Part shown: one piece after another, positions 43,503-53,007 of the stretch
Numbering within the stretch: position 1 is the first letter of the stretch
Layout of the letters: every line of letters starts with the position of its first letter
From: an uncultured Butyrivibrio sp.
Lineage (GTDB): Bacteria > Bacillota > Clostridia > Lachnospirales > Lachnospiraceae
NCBI GenBank assembly: GCA_946536145.1
Contig: CAMNEA010000003.1
Span: 31,553 to 95,552, forward strand
Reading direction: 5' to 3'
DNA length: 64,000 bases
Made by a program: the position numbers and the translations under genes
The notes under the pieces: model-generated
What the model saw: only the letters and a program-made list of their open reading frames with translations
What the model was told of the DNA's origin: nothing
The model's database searches: none

Positions 43503-44393
43503 TCATAGTGCGGTTCTGTCTGCGCCCTTGGTGTAGAGCTTTCTGTACTCAGTAGGGGAGCAGCCGTTCGTGTCCTTAAAGACGCGGTTGAAGGTCGAAA
43601 GACTAAAGAATCCCGATTGGAGGGCGACATCCATGACAGTTAGACTGGTGTCGCTAAGGAGCTCCTGCGCAAGGAGGATACGGCGCTTTGTGATGTACTG
43701 ATAACATGAGATACCCATGCAGGATTTGAAGAGTCTCTCAAAGTGGAACTTGGAAAAACCTGCCATATCTGCGAGCTGGTCGACCGACATGTCCTCGCCC
43801 CTGTGGGCGTCGATGTAGTTGGTAACTTTGACCAGCTTATCTATGTTTTTGGGCTGAAGGTCTTTCTTTTTCGATATATCCGTATTATCGGCAAGGCGCA
43901 TGCTGCCAATCTGTGCAAGGATAAGCGTCACAAGAGAATAGACGGATATCTGGAGGAATTCGTCACTTGCTCCGTACAGCCTTTCTATCTCCCAGAAATA
44001 GTTCTGAAGACGCGCTGTCTCAACGGGGAACTGACTCTTTTTGACATGAACATAAGACGGAAGCGTCTTAAGGAGCGGGATCAGAGATGATACCTGTGAA
44101 TAGCTCGCGATGTCAAAAAGAAGTATAAGCTTCTCGCCTACAGGAGCAACACCCAGGTATTCATGAAGCGTTCCCGGTGCGATAAGGATAAGATCTCCGG
44201 GGGCACAGTTTACAACTGCGGTCTTGTCATTGTGAAATTTGATGGTGAAAGAACCGGATAGAGGGAGAATCAGCTCAACCTCGTTGTGCCAGTGAAGCGG
44301 ATACTTATCCAGTGTGTTGTGATAGAGAAGGACGCCCTTTAATGTGTCATAGTATATGTCCTCTCTTGCCTGGTCATTTATATCATTGATCAT
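43503..44393 (-). CDS. AraC-family transcriptional regulator, cupin N-terminus
   Basis: DQLADMAGFSKFHFERLFKSCMGISCYQYITKRRI...VALQSGFFSLSTFNRVFKDTNGCSPTEYRK. Confidence 0.93.
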   Translation of the reverse strand: MINDINDQAREDIYYDTLKGVLLYHNTLDKYPLHWHNEVELILPLSGSFTIKFHNDKTAVVNCAPGDLILIAPGTLHEYLGVAPVGEKLILLFDIASYSQVSSLIPLLKTLPSYVHVKKSQFPVETARLQNYFWEIERLYGASDEFLQISVYSLVTLILAQIGSMRLADNTDISKKKDLQPKNIDKLVKVTNYIDAHRGEDMSVDQLADMAGFSKFHFERLFKSCMGISCYQYITKRRILLAQELLSDTSLTVMDVALQSGFFSLSTFNRVFKDTNGCSPTEYRKLYTKGADRTAL

Positions 44394-44491
44394 TATATAT
44401 TATCCTTACTAATTGTATTTAAAATTACAAATCATATTTTAGCATTTTTCTTAAGATAAGTACAAATGATTGAATTGGCGGCCCCGGACAC

Positions 44492-44531
44492 AAATCCCCA
44501 TAGATGAAGAACAGCTCATCTATGGGGATTT
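44492..44531. terminator. 16-bp perfect hairpin, probable terminator
   Basis: AAATCCCCATAGATGA-AGAACAGC-TCATCTATGGGGATTT. Confidence 0.65.
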
Positions 44532-44547
44532 GAATATGTTTGTTGTA

Positions 44548-44939
44548 TTATTTTACTTTTACGGTAATTGTGACTTTCCTGGTGGCTTTGTTGTGGCTCT
44601 TGTCGCCGGCTGCTGAGACTTTGAGTTCTACGTTGTAAGTGCCCTTCTTGAGACCTCTTTTTATGGTGAGTTTGCCGTTTTTATCAACTGTAACTACTTT
44701 GGTGTTGCCTGACTTGTATGTGAGTGCTCCATCCCCAATGGTCCTGGCACCTACTTTAGTCCGTAGATGCCTGCACCGCCGGTTTCAGCGTCCTTGCCAA
44801 ATACAAAATCACCATATCCTACCGATGAACTTACAACAGCATCCGGATTACCTCCCTCATTGGCATAGGCCGTAAACGGTACTGCCAGCATAACTATCGA
44901 CAGCATGAGTGTCACTAGTTTCAGAATTTTTCTGTTCAT
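44548..44939 (-). pseudogene. Remnant of a secreted Ig-like domain protein (signal peptide joined out of frame to a C-terminal domain)
   Basis: MNRKILKLVTLMLSIVMLAVPFTAYANEGGNPDAV... stops at 44751; another frame reads ARTIGDGALTYKSGNTKVVTVDKNGKLTIKRGLKKGTYNVELKVSAAGDKSHNKATRKVTITVKVK to a stop at 44548. Confidence 0.7.
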
Positions 44940-44991
44940 CTTAACCCCTCCCCAAAATGAATTATTAAATAACTTGCAAAACAGTTTCTCC

Positions 44992-45284
44992 TTAGTGTTA
45001 GCATCGGGATATATTATCCAAGTTCCATCGGGGCATTTCAGCCAATCTGCTTAATGACCTCTTTTTCAGAGTGTATTCCTTACCGGATGCATGTCAAGGC
45101 ACGCAAGCTCTAAAGGCCTTGACATGCATCCGGCAAGGAATAATGAGCACCTAAGAGGTCAATAGCATCTAATGCTATCGCATTTGTCAAAATCAGCTGA
45201 TTTCGTATGGTCATTTCATTCCGATACTTATTGGCTAATTTATCCCGATGATATTTGGTGCTTATCGTCCGATGCCAACATTAG
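44992..45284. mobile_element. MITE-like imperfect palindromic element, no ORF
   Basis: Ends TTAGTGTTAGCATCGG / CCGATGCCAACATTAG; centre 27-bp arms 45074-45100 and 45116-45142 with one mismatch, plus TGACCTCTT/AAGAGGTCA. Confidence 0.6.
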
Positions 45285-45387
45285 TAAATTGACCATTCTC
45301 TTTTGTTTTTAAGGTCATCGTATACTCTAGTATCTATCTCATTGATGTCATTTTTCAACTGCAAAGCTTAAGTCTTCTGATATGACC

Positions 45388-45896
45388 AATAAACATGCCC
45401 AGGTTCAAAACTCTCCGTGAGCATGTATTAATAATGACTTTATAAACATGTTTTTTGAGTTTTTTTTCTTGGGCATGCTTTTGAAAACATGTTTTTTGAA
45501 ATAATTGTTCAGGGCGTGTATTTTTTAGCTTCTTAACTACACGCCCTGCAGAAGAATCATATAAAACATGCATTTTTCAGCTGCGGGTTTCGTGAGAACA
45601 TGATACAAGCATCAAACATGCCCCAGGCGATAACTGACTGAAAACATGTATGAATAAGCACTCGCTAAACATGTTTATTTTCTTTTTTCTCCCTGGCATG
45701 CTTTTGTAAACATGCTTTTTGAAATAAATGTTTTGGGCATGTACTATAGAGCTTATAAACTACACGCGCCGAGAAAAAATCGTATAAAAACATGTATTTT
45801 TCTATTTTTTTATACATGCTTAGAATAGAATTCCCCCAAAAACATGCAGTTACATTTAACGTCATACATGTTATTTGAAAAAATGATTCAGGGCAT
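45388..45896. repeat. CATG-array repeat, locus A (two diverged ~223-bp copies plus a partial third)
   Basis: 18 CATG sites from 45394 to 45893; copies 1 and 2 have CATG/CGTG cores at constant 223-bp offset for six consecutive sites. Confidence 0.88.
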
Positions 45897-45917
45897 GTAT
45901 TTTATATGGATAAAAGT

Positions 45918-46203
45918 GAAAGCGTCGTCCCAGGATTACAAAACAGCTTGGCAGGACGCCGCATAGATCTGTTTCAAGACAGTTTTAAATCAAATCGAGG
46001 CGAAAGCGTCGTCCTAGGATTACAAAACAGCTTGGCAGGACGCCGCATAGATCTGTTTCAAGACAGTTTTAAACCAAATCGAGGCGAAAGCGTCGTCCTA
46101 GGATTACAAAACAGCTTGGCAGGACGACGGATAGATCTGTCTCAAGACAGTTATAAACCAAATTGAGACGAAAGCGTCGTCCTAGGATTACAAAACGGCT
46201 TAT
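45918..46203. repeat. 84-bp tandem repeat, about 3.4 copies
   Basis: GAAAGCGTCGTCC starts at 45918, 46002, 46086 and 46170; near-identical units. Confidence 0.95.
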
Positions 46204-46239
46204 TTGCAGCATTTTGGGATTAGAAAATCCAAGAATGTA

Positions 46240-47178
46240 TCAGATATTAGAAATATGTACGTCAAGCTGCTCATAAGGAATAGTGATTCCTTCTTCTGCA
46301 AACTTCAGTCGTATGCTGCGATTAAGATCCCAACGAACCTGAAGGTAGTCCTGTCTTTCAACCACGCATCTAAGTCCAAGGATAACACTGTGAGCTCCCA
46401 GTTCATGAACAAAGAAAGCCTGCTTATCCTTCCTTATCCTCTCATCAGCATTTACTACATTTTTTATAACCTCAAGGGCGTGGTCTATATCATCGTCGTA
46501 GCCTATGCCGACATGAATTTCAAGACGTCTGCTCCTGTCTGCCATCTGATTTACTATTGTGTGATTAGTCAATGCCGAATTTGGAACACGTACTTTCTGA
46601 TTATAGACATCAATTATTGTTGTATAGTAAACGTGGATATGGTCCACAGTTCCTTCGATCCCGCTCCCCGAATCCACTATGATGTAATCGCCTTCCTTAA
46701 AAGGTTTGAGCATTATTAGCAGTAGTCCACCGGCAAAGTTACTCATGGCTCCCTGAAGCGCCAGTGAGATACCAAGTCCTATTGCCGCAATGGTTGCTGC
46801 AATTGATGCCGATTTAAGCAAATTCAGACTTAAAAGGATTCTTACAACAATATAGATCATCAGACCATACTCGATCAGCCATGCAAGTATTGCCGTAAGT
46901 GACCTGGGAACAGAACGCTTATTAAGCCTGTCTTCGACAAATCCGATCACCTTTTTAATGACTTTTCTAAGGATCAGAAACAGGATTATCAGAAGCACTG
47001 CCCTTATCATCCATATACCCGCCGATATTACAAGCTCCTCAAGTTTTTCCTTTATTTGCACCAGATATTGTCCGGTCTCCTGGATGGTTGCCGAAGGATC
47101 CTTCGAAGCCAGCTCTTTTATCTGATCCAGTTCATCCATATTCATCATGATTTTTATCCTTTCAACATATATGAGCAA
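46240..47178 (-). CDS. MscS-family mechanosensitive channel
   Basis: TM region, IAAIGLGISLALQGAMSNFAGGLLLIMLKPFKEGDYI, YNQKVRVPNSALTNHTIVN. True start possibly 47148. Confidence 0.92.
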   Translation of the reverse strand: MLIYVERIKIMMNMDELDQIKELASKDPSATIQETGQYLVQIKEKLEELVISAGIWMIRAVLLIILFLILRKVIKKVIGFVEDRLNKRSVPRSLTAILAWLIEYGLMIYIVVRILLSLNLLKSASIAATIAAIGLGISLALQGAMSNFAGGLLLIMLKPFKEGDYIIVDSGSGIEGTVDHIHVYYTTIIDVYNQKVRVPNSALTNHTIVNQMADRSRRLEIHVGIGYDDDIDHALEVIKNVVNADERIRKDKQAFFVHELGAHSVILGLRCVVERQDYLQVRWDLNRSIRLKFAEEGITIPYEQLDVHISNI

Positions 47179-47430
47179 TATTAAAATATTCTAACATAAT
47201 GAGAAGATGGTCAAAAGTCCGACATCATCATTATCTATAGTAAACGTCATACATATCTGCCGCTTACTATAGCACCTCAGGCGGATGCGCACTGATTCTT
47301 CACAGAAAAATTCATGCATATTTTCGAAAACGTTTGAAATCTTATTCTTTTTTAATAGCTTTATGAGTATCACATAATATATTATATTTTGTAAATTTTT
47401 ATTTATGCAAAAGATGAGGAGGAGAGAAGA

Positions 47431-48048
47431 ATGAGAATCATTCCGTATATTACAGGTGATTACTTATGTAGGAAGACCAGACGGATGACTGCAGCAGTGC
47501 TGGTGTCTGTTATGCTGTTACAGCTGTCTGACTGCGCAGGATCAGATACCCAGGGTGGTCTTGCAGATGAGCCGGGACATGGCAAATGGATTGACTCTGA
47601 TCTGATCGGCAGTGTGAAGGCAGATGATGTGATCAGGCTGCAGGATGATTTTGCAGCAGCCGCAAATCAGGAGATCATTACATCTCTAAACCTGGATCCT
47701 GACAAGAAGGGCTGGAGCAGCCCCGATGGTGTGGGTGAACTTGTGCAGGCCAGTTAACGGGAGGTTCTTAGAGATGAGAGCATAACGGGTGCCAATGCAG
47801 ATGTGCTGAGGACTTTTGAGGATCTGGTCCTTAACTGGGACAAAAGAAATGAGCAGTGCATTGAACCTACGCGCAAGTATATAGATGATATTCAGAGCAT
47901 CTCGTCAATCGAGGATATGACAGATTACCAGGCTAGTCTTGAGAGAAATCCATTTAACCTTGGACTCATAGTTCCTACGGAGGTTATTCCTCAGATCATT
48001 CAGGTAAATAAGCATGGCAACTCAGATCGTAGCAGGAACAAATTATAA
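47431..48048 (+). pseudogene. Remnant of M13-family (neprilysin-like) metallopeptidase lipoprotein
   Basis: Lipobox-like LQLSDCAG, WIDSDLIGSVKADDVIRLQDDFAAAANQEI; in-frame TAA at 47755-47757; same frame resumes with ITGANADVLRTFEDLVLNWDKRNEQCIEPTRKYIDDIQSISSIEDM, then ends before the HExxH region. Confidence 0.65.
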
Positions 48049-48195
48049 AGCGCTCTGCACAGGCAGTGACGGGAATCTCTATGTGGTGACCTGGTACGGG
48101 ATCTTAGTGGCAATTCAAGCCTGACATCAGCAGAATGTGTCAATATCGGAGCGTATTCCGGGCGCTGATAGCTGACAATACAAGAATGATTGCAA

Positions 48196-48237
48196 AAAAA
48201 AGATAATTCATAGTGAAAATTATGAATTATCTTTTTT
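48196..48237. terminator. Bidirectional terminator
   Basis: AAAAAAGATAATTCATA / TATGAATTATCTTTTTT, 17-bp stem. Confidence 0.8.
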
Positions 48238-48259
48238 GTTCGAAATTGTAAAAAGAACC

Positions 48260-48904
48260 TTAAGAAATATCGCCTGCGATATCAATATTTTCGCCTGTGA
48301 TGCCAACCCATGCTCCGTCGGAAGCTTCCTTGGCCTCAGCGTGAGCAAGGAGCCACTTGTTGGTTGCTGTCAGCATGCGGTCTTCCTGGTTGCGTGCTTC
48401 GAACTCAGGTTTTCCGACATTTGTTCCCTTGGGAAGTCCAACGAGAACCTGGAAGCCCGAGTCTTTGTGAGCCTGGCAGGGAGCATAGTGAAGAGCGGTT
48501 GCGAATACCTCTATCATGGTGCCTGCAGGACACAGGAATGCCTTTACCTTAGATGAGTCAATCTTGTAATCTTCGATCTCTTCTCTCTTTGCAAGAAGCA
48601 GGATAAAGTCTGTCGGTCCAAGGTTGATCTCTGATGAACGGTGATATTCAAGGCAGTTGAGCTTGGTGTTGTGACCGTTGCACCATCCAAACTGCATATC
48701 TGATCCGCCAAACAGAGAATTTGCGATAGCTTTTGCAGCCGGAAGAGACTGAAGAGCAGGCTCCTCAGCAACATAGTCCGTTCCCTCCGGGATGGGAGTT
48801 GATGCCTTCAGCGCTTCTGCAATAGCTTTTTTCTCTTCTTCGTACCCCTCGATGACCCTGCCGTAGTCGTTGAACTCAGGGTCGTTTACACTATATATTT
48901 TCAT
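48260..48904 (-). CDS. DUF4867-family protein
   Basis: MKIYSVNDPEFNDYGRVIEGY; NGHNTKLNCLEYHRSSEINLGPTDFILLLAKREEI; cupin-like. Confidence 0.8.
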   Translation of the reverse strand: MKIYSVNDPEFNDYGRVIEGYEEEKKAIAEALKASTPIPEGTDYVAEEPALQSLPAAKAIANSLFGGSDMQFGWCNGHNTKLNCLEYHRSSEINLGPTDFILLLAKREEIEDYKIDSSKVKAFLCPAGTMIEVFATALHYAPCQAHKDSGFQVLVGLPKGTNVGKPEFEARNQEDRMLTATNKWLLAHAEAKEASDGAWVGITGENIDIAGDIS

Positions 48905-49125
48905 AGCCTTCTCCTTTCGATAAATTTTTTGCTGGAAAATATTATAATGCTAAAGAGGAAACAATTCCTATCATTTTATAACTATTTCTTTTCAAATGTT
49001 GCTTTTTCGATACTGTTCACCCGCTTGCACTTGAAACAGAATATTCCTGTCCTTATAATTTAAAAGAAAGCGCAGCTTATCAGTAAAACATGGTGCCCTG
49101 AAAGACACTTAGGGCACATTAAGAT

Positions 49126-50034
49126 ATGGGGAGAAAACTAGTGAGAGATTATGAACTTAGAGCCGTTGATCTGAAGAGGGTCTTTCGGCAGTTTAAAAAG
49201 AGATTATGGATGGTAGCCGCTGCCGCTTTGATAGGTGCGGTTTTGGGCTTTGCCTTATATACGCTCTACAGTGCGATAAAGAGTGGCAATACGGTCTACC
49301 GCATAAGGAATGACTACTACATTATTTTTAATTATAAGGACTTCCCCGAGGGCGTGGATTTTTACAACGCCTACACCTGGGACGGAATCCTGAGGGATGA
49401 CCCTATTGTGAACGTGGCGCTGGAGAACCTTCAGGGAGTAGAAAAGCAGCAGATAATTGACAGCGTGACCGGGGAGATACTTGGAGACTACCGCATACTC
49501 ACCGTGGTGGTTACGGGTACTGACAAGGAGCTGATCCAGAAGATAGCTGACGCGTATAGGATCGCACTTCCCTCCTTTGCGGACAGGATCGAGATGCTCA
49601 CAAGGATAGAGCCGTGGACCGACTCGCAGATTGAAGTTTACGATGCATATACCAGGGAGGGGAATGCGGCGTTTCTTGGAGGTTTTATAGGACTTCTTGT
49701 AAGTCTTTTTGCTATTCTGCTCTATGGCATATTTGACGATGCGATCTACACCGAGAGGGACTGGATCATGAGATATCCTGACGTGCCCTACCTCGGGAAA
49801 AGAGATACCGACGAGTATAACGCAAACAGATCATATCTTCTGAGAGCAGATGGCAGCTATATTGAGCTTGCGGCTTCAGAATTTAAGTATGACATCGACG
49901 AATTTGAGAGGATGAGGAAATCCGACGGAGTGATAATAAGGCTCTCAGCCGGTAAAGACAGGACAGATGACATGGACAAGGTCGTCTATACTCTTAAGAA
50001 GCAGGACATCAATATTGCGGGGGTAGTGGAGTAA
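49126..50034 (+). CDS. Wzz/YveK-like polysaccharide chain-length-determinant membrane protein
   Basis: TM near residues 30-50 and 185-205 flanking an extracellular domain; followed by EpsG-like polymerase. Confidence 0.7.
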   Translation: MGRKLVRDYELRAVDLKRVFRQFKKRLWMVAAAALIGAVLGFALYTLYSAIKSGNTVYRIRNDYYIIFNYKDFPEGVDFYNAYTWDGILRDDPIVNVALENLQGVEKQQIIDSVTGEILGDYRILTVVVTGTDKELIQKIADAYRIALPSFADRIEMLTRIEPWTDSQIEVYDAYTREGNAAFLGGFIGLLVSLFAILLYGIFDDAIYTERDWIMRYPDVPYLGKRDTDEYNANRSYLLRADGSYIELAASEFKYDIDEFERMRKSDGVIIRLSAGKDRTDDMDKVVYTLKKQDINIAGVVE

Positions 50035-51224
50035 TGCTGCTGTATACATTTGTGGCCGTACTTACCATACTGCTGGCGTGCCGGGTCAGGACGGCCGGAC
50101 GATCTGAATATGACAGGGCTTTTTCTGAGGCTGACAAAGGTAGCGGATATTCCTGCAAAAGAGTTTATTATGGGCTGTGCACGAGAAGAGATGCCGTGAA
50201 TTTTGTTATGGTCGCAGCTATCTTTGTTGTGCTCACAGCTCTTGCGGCCTTTCGCATAGAGGTGGGCAACGACTACGGCGCATATGTTGTGACGAGCCAT
50301 GAGATTTTCCAGCGGGGCTATGTTGTAACTGAGCCCGGGTTTAACCTGGTAGTAAGGATACTCTATACCCTGTCGGGCAAAGAGGACTACATACTCATGT
50401 TTGCGGTCTTTGGCGCTGCGATAGTAGCAATCTTCCTGAAAGTTTTGTTGGAGCAGTCAGACAGCTTTGCGATTTCTTTCTTTATTTTTATGACGATGGG
50501 CTTTTATTTAAAGAGCTTTAATACGATGAGGTATTATTTTGTTCTGGCTATCGCGACTTTTGCGCTTAGGTATCTTATGGATATCACCCCGCAGGGGATG
50601 ATAAAGTTCTTTTCCCTGATATTCTTTGCAGCCCTGTTCCATAAGAGCGTGCTGATAGTGATTCCGATGTATTTTATTGCGAGGATAAAGTGGAACAGAT
50701 GGTATCTTGTGGCCCTTGGAGCACTTGGAGTCGTGGCAGCTTTACTCCATGAGCAGATAATGAAGATAGCGCTTAGGCTTTATCCCACCTATAATGATAC
50801 CGTCTACATCGAGCAGAGCCACACCATAATAGAAAATGCAGCCCCGATATTTGGCTGCATCTTCGTGATAGCGCTGAGCATTATCTGTTATAAAGAGGCG
50901 GTTGAAGAAAGGCGCGACAATCGCATGTATCTTAATATGAATGTAATGGCGGTTGCCCTCTACCTTAGCTGCTACTGGATGCCTCTGGTCACAAGATTTG
51001 CGTACTACCTTACAACTTCCCAGATACTTCTTTTTACCAATATCATCTGCAGTATCCGGGATGGCAGGAAAAAGAAGATTATAACCTGGGCGGTCATAAT
51101 CTTCTGCATCGTGAACTTCATATATTTCCTGATGCAGGCAGACCGCGTCGGCATAAGAGTCCTGCCCTACAAGAGCTGGCTCTTCTATGAGCGCAGATGG
51201 CTCAACCAGACTGATACGAACTAG
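50034..51224 (+). CDS. EpsG-family membrane protein (polysaccharide polymerase-like)
   Basis: Multi-TM; EVGNDYGAYVVTSHEIFQRGYVVTEPGFNLVVRILY pattern typical of EpsG; 1-base overlap with previous gene. Confidence 0.8.
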   Translation: MLLYTFVAVLTILLACRVRTAGRSEYDRAFSEADKGSGYSCKRVYYGLCTRRDAVNFVMVAAIFVVLTALAAFRIEVGNDYGAYVVTSHEIFQRGYVVTEPGFNLVVRILYTLSGKEDYILMFAVFGAAIVAIFLKVLLEQSDSFAISFFIFMTMGFYLKSFNTMRYYFVLAIATFALRYLMDITPQGMIKFFSLIFFAALFHKSVLIVIPMYFIARIKWNRWYLVALGALGVVAALLHEQIMKIALRLYPTYNDTVYIEQSHTIIENAAPIFGCIFVIALSIICYKEAVEERRDNRMYLNMNVMAVALYLSCYWMPLVTRFAYYLTTSQILLFTNIICSIRDGRKKKIITWAVIIFCIVNFIYFLMQADRVGIRVLPYKSWLFYERRWLNQTDTN

Positions 51225-51249
51225 GCAGGCCGGACTTTTGACATGAAGC

Positions 51250-53007
51250 TTATCTAAGCTCGTATACATAGATCGTGTAAGGGCTTGAAGGATCGGTGTA
51301 AGTACCAATAAGTTCAAGGCCTATTTCTGAGGCGTTCGATATGTCGATCCTTGAGAAGATAAACCTGCAGTCAAGGCTCTTCAGTTCGTCCATGTTGGCG
51401 ACAAGGCGCTTGTCCTGCGGATCCATGACGCGAAGGGGAGCGTAGGTGTTCTCGTCTGATGCGGATATGAGGTTTACTCTTGCGCCCCAGCCAAGGAAGT
51501 AGGCGGAAATGGATGGGGAGCCCTCAAATGCCGGCTCTATGACCCTGGTCCACTTGTCCTTGTACTCCTGGGCGTACATCCCAAGGTACCCGTCCACGGA
51601 GGCGATGCCGTTGTAGTTTAATATCGCCGGGTGGAAGCCGTAGCTTGCAGACCACTCGCCATTATATCCTATATCACTTTTGATCTTTTTAAAGAGATCA
51701 GCTGAGTAGAACTCATTGTAGTTCACTGTGCTGGTCTCTTTCTGCTTTATGACCTTGTACGCCTGGTTGTAACAGGTGTAATAGAAGTCGTTGTAGACCT
51801 GAGGGACAAACATTACGACGAGGACGGCAAGTGCTGCAACCATATTGGCAAGGAGCCTGTAACTGTTTTTTCCAAGGTCATAGAGCCTTATAAGAACAAG
51901 GAGGAGCTCTGCGTACCAGAGGAATGTGTTGAAGTAGGCCGTTCTTGCAAACTCAAAGCCTGTGAGAGGCGGAACCAGCATCTCGAAAAGGTGTCTGAAG
52001 GGAGCGAACTGGTAGAGCCCGAAGATCAGGACGTTGAAGATGATAAAGAGCATGATGAGGTTCACAGGCTCTGTCAGCAACCTCCCTGCTTCGCCTTTTT
52101 TAATCAGACCCGCATTTATAAGGACGAGACCTGTGAGCACAACACCAAGGACTATGTAGGTGTGGGAGTCCTCCGAGTGGAAGGATGCATTTACAAACTC
52201 ATCTAAGGCCGTCTTCATGGCCTGGGCAAAGGTGAGATTGCCGTGGTCCATTGTGGTCCTTATGGTGACGGTGTCACTTCCGAGCATCGCGCCGAACAGT
52301 CTGTACTCAAAGATAATGTATCCTGCAGACAGGATAACTATTGACGTAAAGGTGCTAAGTGGGAACTTTTTATCCCTTATCCACAGGATTATCACCGCAC
52401 ATACCATGTAGCACAGGATAAAGAAGCCGTGGTATGAAAAATACGACAGGAGCGGGTAAAAGAAAACTGCCAGATACCAGGGGAGCCTCTCCTTGAAGCT
52501 GCCGGCAAAATAGAGCCTTCGCAAAATAAAGATTATAAGCGGGACAGAAGTAAAGGCAATCCCGTAGGTCGGAAATACCGGGATTAGCCCGAAGGCCGTG
52601 GCAACCATAATGACCAGCGGCTTGTATGTTTCATAGCGCTCTTTAAAGACATCCTTTGCAAGGATTACAAAGGAGAAAATCCCGATGGCGATCTTTGCGG
52701 CGTACCCTGCAAGGTATGCCCAGTAAGAGGGCAGCAGGATGTAAAAGAGATTGTAGAGATTAAACTCTGAACCGAAAAGATCCCTTGGAACTCCGTGAAG
52801 GATCGGAGCGTTCACGCCGTGGGCAAACCACAGACCTCCCTTTTTGAGCATCTCGTAGTGCCCCATAAAGAGGTCAAGATTGTCGTGGATCTGGAAGTAG
52901 CTGTTTCCGCGATACACAAGGAACACTGCTGCCTGTAACAGCAGCAGTGCCCCGACAAAATACTTATACCAGTTTTTCAAAGGTTTATGATTCATAGTCC
53001 TCACCAA
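51250..53007 (-). CDS. DUF6044-type multi-TM membrane protein (YfhO-like)
   Basis: NSYFQIHDNLDLFMGHYEMLKKGGLWFAHGVNAPILHGVPRDLFGSEFNLYNLFYILLPSYWAYL; ~585 aa, many TM. Confidence 0.7.
   Translation of the reverse strand: MVRTMNHKPLKNWYKYFVGALLLLQAAVFLVYRGNSYFQIHDNLDLFMGHYEMLKKGGLWFAHGVNAPILHGVPRDLFGSEFNLYNLFYILLPSYWAYLAGYAAKIAIGIFSFVILAKDVFKERYETYKPLVIMVATAFGLIPVFPTYGIAFTSVPLIIFILRRLYFAGSFKERLPWYLAVFFYPLLSYFSYHGFFILCYMVCAVIILWIRDKKFPLSTFTSIVILSAGYIIFEYRLFGAMLGSDTVTIRTTMDHGNLTFAQAMKTALDEFVNASFHSEDSHTYIVLGVVLTGLVLINAGLIKKGEAGRLLTEPVNLIMLFIIFNVLIFGLYQFAPFRHLFEMLVPPLTGFEFARTAYFNTFLWYAELLLVLIRLYDLGKNSYRLLANMVAALAVLVVMFVPQVYNDFYYTCYNQAYKVIKQKETSTVNYNEFYSADLFKKIKSDIGYNGEWSASYGFHPAILNYNGIASVDGYLGMYAQEYKDKWTRVIEPAFEGSPSISAYFLGWGARVNLISASDENTYAPLRVMDPQDKRLVANMDELKSLDCRFIFSRIDISNASEIGLELIGTYTDPSSPYTIYVYELR

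Noticed and set aside
45355-45865. Minus-strand ORFs 45355-45573 and 45665-45865 with similar peptides (FQKTCFQKHAQEKK / FQKACLQKHAREKK)
   Set aside because: The similarity follows from the underlying DNA repeat and continues across a stop codon; the CATG sites fall in different frames, so coding is unlikely.
45918-46203. CRISPR array
   Set aside because: The whole 84-bp unit is repeated with no unique spacers, and no cas genes are present.
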